Source of the DNA: Glandiceps talaboti
Lineage: Eukaryota; Hemichordata; Enteropneusta; Spengelidae
NCBI RefSeq assembly: GCF_964340395.1
Contig: NC_135560.1
Span: forward strand, 24,087,675 to 24,151,674
Length of the DNA stretch: 64,000 bases
Reading direction: 5' to 3'
Shown: positions 51,988 to 62,108 of the stretch, piece by piece
How positions within the stretch are numbered: position 1 is the stretch's first letter
How the letters are laid out: each line of letters starts with the position of its first letter
Translations under genes and position numbers: made by a program
Notes under the pieces: generated by a model
Database searches by the model: none
What the model was told of the DNA's origin: nothing
The model's input: the letters and a program-made list of their open reading frames with translations, nothing else

Positions 51988-54900
51988 TTTGCTATTGCCT
52001 TATATTCATGATCATAATTATCAAAACCTTCTCTTTGATAACTTCAATTCCAATGTCGAAAAGGTATATTGAGACTTCAAAGAGCTTAAATTGATCAAAT
52101 AACTGACGCCGCATACCATTTAACACAAAGGGGATGAAGAACATCGCTGCTGCACGAAAACGAGAAGCTTAAGCTCTAGGCACTGTAGCAAGCATCCGTG
52201 AAGAAATGAGTTTTAAACTCATTGTGATCCATTACAATGTTTTACTTAGGGCTACTAGGTAAAGCAGCACAAATACTAGACTCGAATGCTGTCTAAATAA
52301 TGTGTACATTAGTGCAATAAGACACCTTCTTCACAAGACCCATCTAATTGTTTCCGTTTTACCCTCAAACAGTCGAGTAAGTTACTACAAAATAACACGA
52401 TGTTGTGTACCTCAAGGATAATTAGCAAGCGTATAATGAGATGATGTTTCGGATCTGATAACAATTTGGAGTTCAATGTCATGGATTTTGTCCTATATAT
52501 ATCAGAACAATACCCTAAAAACATGCATTTTTACGATTTATTCCTTAAGTGTGGTGAAAAAGATGTGTTTAAGTGCAGCATGGAATTAATCAAGTCTTTG
52601 ACAATGTCTTAGTCTGTTTTTTACTCAGTAATCAACTCATTCTGAAGATTTGTATATTTGCCAGTAACTTAGTTACTTTATAAACGAAAAACTCGTTAGA
52701 AGTGGAAGATTGGCTTAGAGTTGGACCATGTGATAGATGATAAGGAATGTATACGAAGCATACGTACAAATTTAATAAACCTGATAACTTTTGAAACATC
52801 AGTGGCACATATTCATCGCTTCAGCGATCAAAATTGTCTTCACAGTTGTACGACTAGATTGGTGTATAAATACATTATTTGACAATCCATGTCAGCCTCG
52901 ACAGGTTCAAATCGAAGGCAATCTGTATGGCGTAAACGATGTTTTAGAAATGCAATCTGAGATTATATGATGACCAAATTTGGTATTTATTACACTCAAT
53001 ACCCGTACCCTAAGGTTACAGATATAAGATTTGTATTCGCTTTCATCCTGAGCCTTCATATTTTTGTAAAGTAATATTGCAGTGCAGTTCTGCGGAAGTG
53101 TTAGTTTACAGAACCATCAAACTGCTATTAGATCGGGTTGTGGTATACGCAGCATTATCATTATTATGTTGCCAACCGATAACAATGTCAGCTATGATCA
53201 GAGTAACTATGTGAGTAAGACACTAGATATATTGAAATCAAGGGTTTTACGATCCTGATTGTAACTTTTCTATATGATTCACAAAGACAATAACTATGCT
53301 AAGTAACTGTTAAAATATTTTTTATGATATTCCATGTACCTAGAGTAATGTATTACAACTCATCCATTATGTTGCATTAATCTTGTGAAGCAAGACCAAA
53401 AATCACATTTAGGTAAATACGTACATTTGTAGTTAGATGTTTTCTATTCTCATGACATATATTATTTTCTAGCAGCCCTGAACTCTTGAAAATACGAGAT
53501 GACAATGTACGAGGGTATGATGGATTAGATGTAGTGATGCTATAACTGTACCAGCTGCATATAGAATGCTTAATATCCTGTCTTAGTCAAATGAACCAAA
53601 GTTATTACAGTAAAGACAATGTCGTAATTACTGTATCTGTTAAAACTCATTAGGTTTAACTGTGGTCAAAAGGTTTTCTTATTGTACGCAAGTGTCAGTC
53701 CCAAGTATTCCTTTTTACTTCTGACTGTATTTTATCCCATGTTTGTGAAATATGTTGACATGGGTGTCATGCTTTAGAAAAAGAGAATTGATGAAGTGTG
53801 ATTGGGTGAGGGTCTCATTTTAGGCAACATATCCCGCTTTATTTCCTCTGGCCCATCCCCTTCCGTCGTAATTACTGAAGATACCCTAAATTAATGTAAG
53901 GTAATCACTTGACAGAGATTCATTTCTTTATATTTCTATGAATGATTACTTTCACATCAGCAGAACAGTTGTGACAATGTCAAGATTCTTGGGTTTTGCA
54001 TATTAATTGATCTAAATGTATAATGTTCAGTGATAACTTTGGCCAATAAATCTAATCTCACTTTAACATCTATCTATGATAAAGGACCATCGCTTTCTTT
54101 TGAAAATGTATCTTAAAGTCGAAGTTTAGGTTAAATTGGATATTCTTATGCTAATGATAATATGTATTATGCTAATGATGATCTGTATATGTATCTCTTC
54201 TTCTTCTTCTTCTTCCATGACTACCACTTTCAATATGTTGAAGACTTTGCCATTTCAGGTTTTCTCAAGTTATTGTACACATTGTAAATTGATCTAGAAA
54301 ATGCCCACCAGTCAGTCCCATTTAATGTAATTCGTAGTTTCTTGTTAGTCATTGTGTCTATCGTTGTAGGCAAACTATTTCAATCATATAAAGTGGCAGG
54401 TGTACATAACCATACCTTTGTAAAATATCATGAAAAAAACCTTCCCTCGAGACCCTGGTACAAGTGTCTTCAAAAGTGAAGAAAACCATAATTTAACACA
54501 AATATGGTTCTTAAAATAAGGTTTTCAGTAATGATTACAACTCTCGTGACGGTAATAATGAATTGTATAGAGTATATATTGTCTTAAAATTATGGTGTTT
54601 TTGTTGATAATTACCTTGCCCTTGGCAACATATGGTGATTTTATTTCATTTGACTGGTATCGAATTTATTTCAATTATGTCGTTTTAGGATTTGCCGCAT
54701 AGCATAAACGATAATCACAACGTTAACATTTACTCACGAACTTAAGATGAAATTTTGGTTACAGTGGATAGATAAACACACTCATCACAGAAACCCAAAA
54801 AAATGAAATATGCAGGTGTTGCTAGGCAATAGCACATATCAATTACACTCTTCCATTGACACACGTGTGACCTCGTGACAGTAAAGGTCATACATGTCGA

Positions 54901-55130
54901 TGAGGCGACGCACAATCTTAATTAATCATACTGAATATAAATTTTGACGAGTTCGTCTCTGTATAAACATGACATGGTCCATGGACATATATCTACTAGC
55001 TCTGACGTGTCTTTGCATATCCATCATAATCAGCTTGAAATATGTCACATGTATTCTAAAGCTGTCAATACCATATTTTGCTTGCTTGGTGTCTGCTTTT
55101 TATGGAGAAGTTTCTCTTTCCTTCACACAT
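51988..55130. other. Non-coding stretch, no recognisable gene
   Basis: A (TTC)n run lies at 54195-54215 and a short ATGCTAATGAT duplication at about 54149-54180. No gene recognised. Confidence 0.45.
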
Positions 55131-56634
55131 CTCTAAGAGCAATTTACACCACATAATTAACATAATATAACAAAGGAATGACGATATATCTAAGAACAGT
55201 TTACACCACATATTTAACATAATATAACAAAGGAATGGCAATATATCTAAGAACAGTTTACACACCACATATTTAACATAACATAACAAAGGAATGGCGA
55301 TATATCAAAGAACAGTTTACACCACATATTTAACATAATATAACAAAGGAATGACGATATATCTAAGAACAGTTTACACCACATATTTAACATAATATAA
55401 CAAAGGAATGGCCATATATCTAAGAACAGTTTACACCACATATTTAACATAACATAACAAAGGAATGGCCATATATCTAAGAACAGTTTACACCACATAT
55501 TTAACATAATATAACAAAGGAATGACGATATATCTAAGAACAGTTTACACCACATATTTAACATAATATAACAAAGGAATGGCGATATATCTAAGAACAG
55601 TTTACACCACATATTTAACATAATATAACAAATGAATGACGATATATCTAAGAACAGTTTACACCACATATTTAACATAATATAACAAAGGAATGGCAAT
55701 ATATCTAAGAACAGTTTACACACCACATATTTAACATAACATAACAAAGGAATGGCGATATATCAAAGAACAGTTTACACCACATATTTAACATAATATA
55801 ACAAAGGAATGACGATATATCTAAGAACAGTTTACACCACATATTTAACATAATATAACAAAGGAATGGCCATATATCTAAGAACAGTTTACACCACATA
55901 TTTAACATAATATAACAAAGGAATGGCCATATATCTAAGAACAGTTTACACCACATATTTAACATAATATAACAAAGGAATGACGATATATCTAAGAACA
56001 GTTTACACCACATATTTAACATAATATAACAAAGGAATGGCGATATATCTAAGAACAGTTTACACCACATATTTAACATAATATAACAAATGAATGACGA
56101 TATATCTAAGAACAGTTTACACCACATATTTAACATAATATAACAAAGGAATGGCAATATATCTAAGAACAGTTTACACACCACATATTTAACATAACAT
56201 AACAAAGGAATGGCGATATATCAAAGAACAGTTTACACCACATATTTAACATAATATAACAAAGGAATGACGATATATCTAAGAACAGTTTACACCACAT
56301 ATTTAACATAATATAACAAAGGAATGGCCATATATCTAAGAACAGTTTACACCACATATTTAACATAATATAACAAAGGAATGACGATATATCTAAGAAC
56401 AGTTTACACCACATATTTAACATAATATAACAAAGGAATGACGATATATCTAAGAACAGTTTACACCACATATTTAACATAATATAACAAAGGAATGGCG
56501 ATATATCTAAGAACAGTTTACACCACATATTTAACATAATATAACAAATGAATGACGATATATCTAAGAACAGTTTACACCACATATTTAACATAATATA
56601 ACAAATGAATGGCGATATATCTAAGAACAGTTTT
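55131..56634. repeat. 57-bp satellite with a 458-bp higher-order repeat, about 26 units
   Basis: The unit is 57 bp (contains AGAACAGTTTACACCACATA, TTTAACATAATATAACAAAG, GAATGACGATATATCTA). Single-base variants (GACG, GGCG, GGCC, GGCA before ATATATC; ATGAATG; TATCAAAG) recur in the same order every 458 bp, i.e. eight units plus a 2-bp CA insertion (TTTACACACC) at 55256-55263, 55714-55721 and 56172-56179. Blocks two and three are almost identical. The minus-strand frames of 166, 166 and 143 residues (19-residue MLNMWCKLFLDIS-type repeats) follow from 57 being a multiple of three and are not genes. Confidence 0.97.
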
Positions 56635-57722
56635 AGGCAACAATTCCTTCTACAACTATCTTTAACGTTTGCAGAGATGTGTTACAAATTTTATCACAAT
56701 CAATTTAAACTACTTGTTACTCACTTTAGTAAACAGTAGTTTTCAATTACATTAGAAGAAGAGAACCAATTGCTAAATGAACGAATGATCTGCAGTTGAA
56801 ATACTCATCTCACAACGAGTACTGTGGTTTACGAAGATCTGTAAAAATGTGTTCTTTTCCCCCACCTTTAATTAATCTTTTTTAAATTACGACATCCATA
56901 TTTGCAAAACAATTGTTCTGCTACAATCAAAAAATGACATATTTAGAAACCTTGGTTTCGTTTATAAATAAAATAGCCAAATGCTTATTATGTTGGATTA
57001 AAAAAACAACATTAGTCCAACTAGACAATTGACACAGATTCTGAAGCAAGCAACCTTTATTTCGAAGCTTTAATTTCTCAGGAAATTATGTCTAAAGGTT
57101 CATAAATAACTATATAATATTTTTGGATCATAACAGTTCAACATCGCAAGCCCAACAATCGGGACCATTTTCAGCTTTATGTTTATTTTAAATGTGTTTG
57201 GCAATGGTCTAAAAAAAGTGAATATCATGTCAGTATTTACTTTCTGTATTTAACAGTTTTCGTTTGCCTAAATGATACAACGAGCACTCAACCAATTTCA
57301 GCGAAATACGCACTAGTTGATAGATTAAAACCAAGTATGTCATCGCAAACATTCGCTGCACACGAACTCATATGTACCTATATGCCAATGGCAATTCCTT
57401 ATCCGTCGAGATATGTAGGGAGTAAAACGTTGTATTATGACTGTTATACCAGATACGAATAGATCATATATAACTGTTTTGAATTAAATATTAAACAATA
57501 TGACCGGTTGATAGGTATGGGTTCACACTGAGCTCATCCAGTAGTATCTATGGTAAGAAGGATGATGGAATATGGATGGTCTACTTCGATACTTCGATAT
57601 GCAAATCGATCGGTTAAGTCGTGACAACGAGTAAAGCACTGACAGATTTATCTATTTTTGCGGGTTGGGGGGTCTGGGGTTGTTTCTTATCTTAAGCAGC
57701 TGTTTTATCATGGATATTATAT
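56635..57722. other. Non-coding AT-rich stretch
   Basis: No gene or repeat recognised. Confidence 0.45.
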
Positions 57723-57826
57723 CCCTGGAAATTCGAAATCCATGAACAAAACGGAACCTGAAATTCGAACTCCGTGACCGAAAACAAGTGACTTGAAACT
57801 TGAAATCCGTTGCCGAAAAGTGGCCA
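57723..57826. repeat. Degenerate repeat of about 34 bp, three copies
   Basis: Three related blocks share GAAA(T/C)T(T/C)GAA, then (A/T)CCRTGA or CCGTTG, then CCGAAAA or ACAAAACGGA. They start near 57728, 57759 and 57792. They keep a minus-strand frame (57652-57963) partly open; I do not regard that frame as a gene. Confidence 0.5.
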
Positions 57827-58296
57827 ACCTGTGATTGAACATGGACGGTATGATTTATAATTAAAGCACTCTGAATATGTTTATTTTCCTCTATCTCGCA
57901 GAAGGGTACTGAAAGAAAATACAGCTCTTTTTTCTGTAAAACGGATCTTGTTAGTTCGATCAATGCTCACAGGGTGATATATTCTTAATAGAGCAATGGG
58001 TTGTCATGTTATTATAAACTGAATCTGAGTGTCTTACAAATTTATTACATGCACAGGAAATTTCCCATCGACACCGGTAATAAGTTGCCTTAGTTCACCT
58101 ATTATCGCCAATTATAGCTGTATGTCCTCTATCCTGCAATTTAAACACTTACATAAATTCAATGTTTGCACGTGCTCTGAGTATTGAGGTAAATTACTTT
58201 ATATGAATCTTAGCTCCACTATCGTTTTCAATCAGATGTACACACAGTGTAATTTACTAGACAGGTGATAGGATAAGCGTTCAATGCAAGGGTAAT
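57827..58296. other. Non-coding AT-rich stretch
   Basis: No gene or repeat recognised between the degenerate repeat and the foldback element. Confidence 0.4.
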
Positions 58297-59152
58297 TACG
58301 CGTGATTGCCGAGAAATCCCGAAATGTTTAAGTTTTTCATCATTCATAATTAATTCACGTTAGCTCCTTGCCATGGGCACGCATTGCCCAATTTCATATT
58401 CCGTTATTGTACACTGTATATGTATGTCTACTGATAATATCATATTCCGTTATTGTACATTGTATATGTATGTCTACTGATAATATCATATTCCGTTATT
58501 GTACACTGTATATGTATGTCAACTGATAATATCATATTCCGTTATTGTACATTGTATATGTATGTCTACTGATAACATCATATTCCGTTATTGTACATTG
58601 TATATGTATGTCAACTGATAATATCATATTCCGTTATTGTACATTGTATATGTATGTCTACTGATAATATCATATTCCGTTATTGTACACTGTATATGTA
58701 TGTCTACTGATAATATCATATTAAGTTATTGTACATTGTATATGTATGTTATTATCAGTAGACATACATATACAATGTACAATAACGGAATATGATATTA
58801 TCAGTAGACATACATATACAGTGTACAATAACGGAATATGATATTATCAGTAGACATACATATACAATGTACAATAACGGAATATGATATTATCAGTAGA
58901 CATACATATACAATGTACAATAACGGAATATGATGTTATCAGTAGACATACATATACAATGTACAATAACGGAATATGATATTATCAGTAGACATACATA
59001 TACAATGTACAATAACGGAATATGATGTTATCAGTAGACATACATATACAATGTACAATAACGGAATATGATATTGATAATTGTTTTATTTGAAGGTAAA
59101 AAGATGTCATAAATATTTTGTTTAATTCCTGTTTTCTCGGCAATTGCGCGTA
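58297..59152. mobile_element. Foldback transposable element with an internal inverted minisatellite
   Basis: The left terminus (58299) reads CGCGTGATTGCCGAGAAA. The right terminus (59133-59150), in reverse complement, reads CGCGCAATTGCCGAGAAA: two mismatches in 18. Both are flanked by TA, or by ATTA/TAAT if those bases belong to the repeat. Between them, a 46-bp unit (contains CATATTCCGTTATTGTACAT then TGTATATGTATGTCTACTGA) runs about eight times in direct orientation from 58395. It switches orientation near 58750, then runs about seven times inverted to about 59070. The whole can fold into a hairpin with arms of about 330 bp. No transposase frame is present. Long inverted arrays of subrepeats are known from Drosophila FB-type and other foldback elements; relationship to any named family is unproven. 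Confidence 0.7.
58395..59072. repeat. 46-bp minisatellite arranged as a giant palindrome
   Basis: Direct copies begin at 58395, 58441, 58487, 58533, 58579, 58625, 58671 and 58717. The last has CATATTAAG in place of CATATTCCG, adjacent to the inversion point. Inverted copies follow at the same 46-bp period. The unit differs mainly at ACATTG/ACACTG, CTACTG/CAACTG and AATATC/AACATC. The pattern of variants allows the two arms to be compared for conversion. Confidence 0.95.
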
Positions 59153-59178
59153 ATATACACAGGGAGCCTTGTACAAAA

Positions 59179-59210
59179 TAGCACTGGGATGTGACCACAT
59201 CCCAGTGCTA
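59179..59210. repeat. Perfect 15-bp inverted repeat with 2-bp spacer
   Basis: TAGCACTGGGATGTG, then AC, then its exact reverse complement. It lies 27 bp beyond the right end of the foldback element and at the entrance to the 49-bp degenerate array. It could be a cruciform or the border of that array. Confidence 0.9.
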
Positions 59211-59214
59211 GGTA

Positions 59215-59960
59215 GAAGAGCACGGCTATGTACCAGCTGTGTACCTCACAGCCCCGTTACAGGGTATATCTTTCCACAGCCCTGGTACATGGTTGTGAAA
59301 TCTATGCCTGTTGCATAGATGTGGAATACCGCCTCTGTGCCACGACTGTTTTGCACATCCCAGTACCTTAGCTGTGTATTGCACACCTATCACACAGTTG
59401 TGCACATCCATGTAACAGCTATGGTGGAATAATACCCTGTAACAACCCTTTTGTTCGTATCCAACTAGCATTGCCCACACAGCTGGTACATGGCTGTGGG
59501 AAATACCTCTGTTAGCGCAATGTTGACAAAGCTGGTACATGGCTATGGGAATACCTACCTTACAGCTATGCTCACATAGCTGGTACATGGCTATGGGAAA
59601 TACCTATGTTACAGCTATGCTCACATAGCTGGTACATGGCTATGGGAAATACCTACGTTACAGCTATGCTCACATAGCTGGTACATGACTGTGGGAAAGA
59701 GCTTGTGTACGCCGATGTTATAAAAAACCTATGCTGTATTGCTATGTTTCACATCCATGTTACAGTGATGTTGACATACCAGTTACACATCTGTCAAATC
59801 TAGGTATGTTTCACCTAGTATGTTAGCAGGAGCTGTTACAGGGATATTGTACACATAGCTGGTACAGCCCCCGTGGCTCCACTGAGCTGGTACAGCTATG
59901 TGCACAACCCTGTCCTCGGTATGTGAATGTTACAGGGGTGTGCAAGGTTCCCTGTGTAAG
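59215..59960. repeat. Degenerate minisatellite, about 49-bp unit, GC-richer than surroundings
   Basis: The clearest units (59562, 59611, 59660) are 49 bp and contain ACAGCTATGCTCACATAGCT, GGTACATGGCTATGGGAAAT, ACC. Outside that core, GGTACA, ACAGC(T/C), GTTACAG and TGTGCAC(A) motifs continue in scrambled, diverged form to about 59960. The motifs GTACATGGC and TGTTACAG are partly self-complementary. The 120-residue minus-strand frame over 59226-59588 is a repeat artefact. Confidence 0.8.
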
Positions 59961-60118
59961 TGATGTATAATCATAAATGGCTCTTCAAAACCTAAAGTTT
60001 ATATTTGTGGTGTTCTCCAGTTGAATATAATTAACCAAAACACACGCATAATATTTATTCACTCTGATATTTCGTGTTTGTATCAATCCTAGATATATAA
60101 GAAAGTCACTAAGATAAG
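59961..60118. other. Short non-repetitive spacer
   Basis: AT-rich sequence between two minisatellites; nothing recognised. Confidence 0.4.
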
Positions 60119-60373
60119 GTTTGGTATCATGATAAGAGGTACAATGTAACAGCGTGGTGTTCAGACGTTCACCCTTCTGAATTGAAGTATTTTCAGATGT
60201 ATTACATGTAAGTTTGGTATCATGATAGGAGGTATGTTGTAACAGTGTGGTGTTCAGACGTTCACCCTTCTGAATTGAAGTATTTTCAGATGTATTACAT
60301 GTAAGTTTGGTATCATGATAGGAGGTACGTTGTAACAGTGTGGTGTTCAGACGTTCACCCTTCTGCTCAAATG
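60119..60373. repeat. 93-bp tandem repeat, about 2.7 copies
   Basis: Units start GTTTGGTATCATGATA at 60119, 60212 and 60305 and contain GTGGTGTTCAGACGTTCACC. Copies two and three are almost identical; the third breaks off after CACCCTTCTG. Confidence 0.95.
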
Positions 60374-60660
60374 ACGTTTTCAGATCTCTGCACTGTCAAA
60401 CGCACATGTTGTTATTTTAATTAATATGGGACCTATAACCATTGAATAAATCATGGCGTTATAACAGATAGAGTCGGTTGTAATGAATAAATCAATTATA
60501 TGCTATTACTCGTTATTACTGTAAGTAGAGTAAGTAACACAAGTTGTCATGGTTATTGGCAATTATAATACCCATGTGTAAATTGAACCAATTAGTTAAT
60601 CAATCTTTGATCTTTGACCAATAAATCACATTTTAAATGCTGGTAATGTTTCATTGAAAC

Positions 60661-60947
60661 ACATCCTTTTGATAATGCACCATTTCACTGTAATTTTGAT
60701 AATGCACCATTTCACTGTAATTTTGATAATGCACCATTTCACTGTAATTTTGATAATGTACCATTTCACTGTAATTTTGATAATGCACCATTTCACTGTA
60801 ATTTTGACAATGCACCATTTCACTGTAATTTTGATAATGCACCATTTCATTGTAATTTTGATAATGCACCATTTTACTGTAATTTTGATAATGCACCATT
60901 TCAGTGTAATTTTAATAATGCACCATTTCACTGCAATTTTCAATTGA
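60661..60947. repeat. 27-bp minisatellite, about ten copies
   Basis: The unit is TTTTGATAATGCACCATTTC followed by ACTGTAA. Single-base variants are scattered. The unit length of nine codons keeps frames open on both strands (MHHFTVILI- and KWCIIKITV-type), which are artefacts. Confidence 0.95.
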
Positions 60948-61050
60948 AATCTCGAGATTTCGAAAATAGCATGCTTTGACAAAAAAAAATTATCTGAAAC
61001 TTTACTTTCATACATCCACTTTGAGATAACCATGGCAACATCTCTTTAAA

Positions 61051-61150
61051 AAAGAATCAAAGTTTAGTCTAGAGCCGTCGAGCTAGCATATGTAGACTAT
61101 GTCCACAAACTCTTAATGTTTAGCTTACAGCCCGACGAGCTGGCTTATTT
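61051..61150. repeat. Diverged duplication of about 60 bp
   Basis: GTTTAGTCTAGAGCCGTCGAGCTAGC and GTTTAGCTTACAGCCCGACGAGCTGGC are clearly related and about 65 bp apart. No function inferred. Confidence 0.45.
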
Positions 61151-61190
61151 TATAAACTGGTATGTTATCTCCTCAGTTATTGACGCAGAT

Positions 61191-61214
61191 CACGTGATAC
61201 TGTCGCTGACGTCA
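61191..61214. promoter_or_regulatory. Palindromic CACGTG (E-box) and TGACGTCA (CRE) pair
   Basis: A full CACGTG at 61191-61196 (within ATCACGTGAT) and a full CRE TGACGTCA at 61207-61214 lie 10 bp apart. From general knowledge, both are bound by bZIP/bHLH-type factors and often sit in promoters. Here they lie about 660 bp upstream of the TATA box at 61874. Function is inferred only. Confidence 0.35.
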
Positions 61215-61812
61215 CCTGAAACAGCCGGTAGATTTAAAACTCAGTAAAATTTAGCCATTTTTTTCTGGCCGAAACTTCAGTAAAGTAAAATACCGAATTC
61301 AAAAAGTGTAACCGTGTGTAGAGAGGACGTAGTCTAAATCTGGCAATGCTAAGAATCTAGGCTATAGTATCGGGTTTCGCCCAAATATCCACATTTTAGA
61401 CCTAGTTTACTTATAAGAAGCTTATCATTTTAATTTTAATCTACTAACATCCCACCCAATACTGTAAAGTAGTTTTTGCCTCTTACCCTTTTGCCTAAAT
61501 ATTTCATTTTTAGGTATAATTGAAAGATGAGATCTATCTGTCCTCAAAGAAATTTCTATCCTGACCCCAATAGGAATATCCCAACCAAATATCCGACTCT
61601 ATGTGTTTCTGGGTGGTTGGACGAGTAATCATTTATTTTCCAAAGTCACTTACCTATGACGTTCTCATTTTTATTTGAGCAATTTCATAAATAGAGTCTG
61701 ACCCTCTTCCTCCAAGAAATGTGTTAATTAACTACCAAGTGAATCAGTCCAGTGCATTTTTTCTTACTTTAATTCGTTCATGAACTAGCCTGTCCATACG
61801 TCGTTAAACCTG

Positions 61813-61859
61813 TGACTCCGCCACACTCGTACTCGTAGTGAATGAGTGCAGCGGAGTTA
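61813..61859. repeat. Imperfect hairpin, 17-bp arms
   Basis: GTGACTCCGCCACACTC and GAGTGCAGCGGAGTTAC are inverted copies with three mismatches around a loop containing ACTCGTAGTGA. It is GC-rich in AT-rich DNA and sits about 15 bp before a TATA-like box. It may be a small MITE remnant or a regulatory hairpin. Confidence 0.6.
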
Positions 61860-61873
61860 CATACCCAGCGAAG

Positions 61874-61912
61874 TATATAAACTACTCACGTATACACAGG
61901 CGAATGTGCAGT
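61874..61912 (+). promoter_or_regulatory. Putative TATA core promoter
   Basis: TATATAAA at 61874-61881 is followed about 35-38 bp later by an initiator-like CAGTCAGAC at 61909-61917, in the spacing expected of a TATA promoter. The short ORF starting at 61986 lies about 75 nt downstream of that start. Prediction by eye only. Confidence 0.35.
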
Positions 61913-61985
61913 CAGACAGACATCGACAGGCAGACAGACATGTCACTTTGCCCATAGCAATACTAATACTATTAAAAAGTAAAAG

Positions 61986-62108
61986 ATGTTCTTTTCTCGT
62001 ATTGTAAGCGTTTGGGTTTTAATATATGGACATGTTGTAGTAAGCTGTCACAACAATCGTATTGATAACAAGAATTTTGAAGACACCAGATATTTTGCAA
62101 TTCACTAG
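61986..62108 (+). CDS. Candidate secreted mini-protein or signal-peptide exon, 40 residues
   Basis: The ATG at 61986 has an A at -3 and follows a TATA box and an initiator-like site at sensible distances. The product has a typical signal-peptide layout: MFFSR with one basic residue, a hydrophobic core (Ile6 to Val19, sequence IVSVWVLIYGHVVV) and a possible cleavage site after Ser20 or Cys21. A polar tail of about 19 residues (HNNRIDNKNFEDTRYFAIH) runs to TAG at 62106. Two GTAAGC donors lie inside it (62004 and 62040). Using the second would make this the first exon of a longer secreted precursor, a common arrangement in neuropeptide genes. It has no dibasic sites, so a mature amidated peptide is not evident. 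I recognise no homologue; it could be chance. Confidence 0.3.
   Translation: MFFSRIVSVWVLIYGHVVVSCHNNRIDNKNFEDTRYFAIH

Noticed and set aside
55247-56594. Three minus-strand ORFs of 143-166 residues with 19-residue repeats, resembling a membrane repeat protein
   Set aside because: Each repeat is the 57-bp satellite unit. Third positions are as conserved as first and second, and the frames end at the same 2-bp insertion in each block.
59226-59588. 120-residue minus-strand ORF with Cys/His-rich repeats resembling a zinc-binding protein
   Set aside because: It follows the degenerate 49-bp repeat, and the cysteines and histidines come from recurring TGTGCA/CATGG motifs.
60626-61033. Minus-strand 135-residue ORF with KWCIIKITV repeats
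   Set aside because: It is mainly the 27-bp minisatellite translated; the plus strand is equally open.
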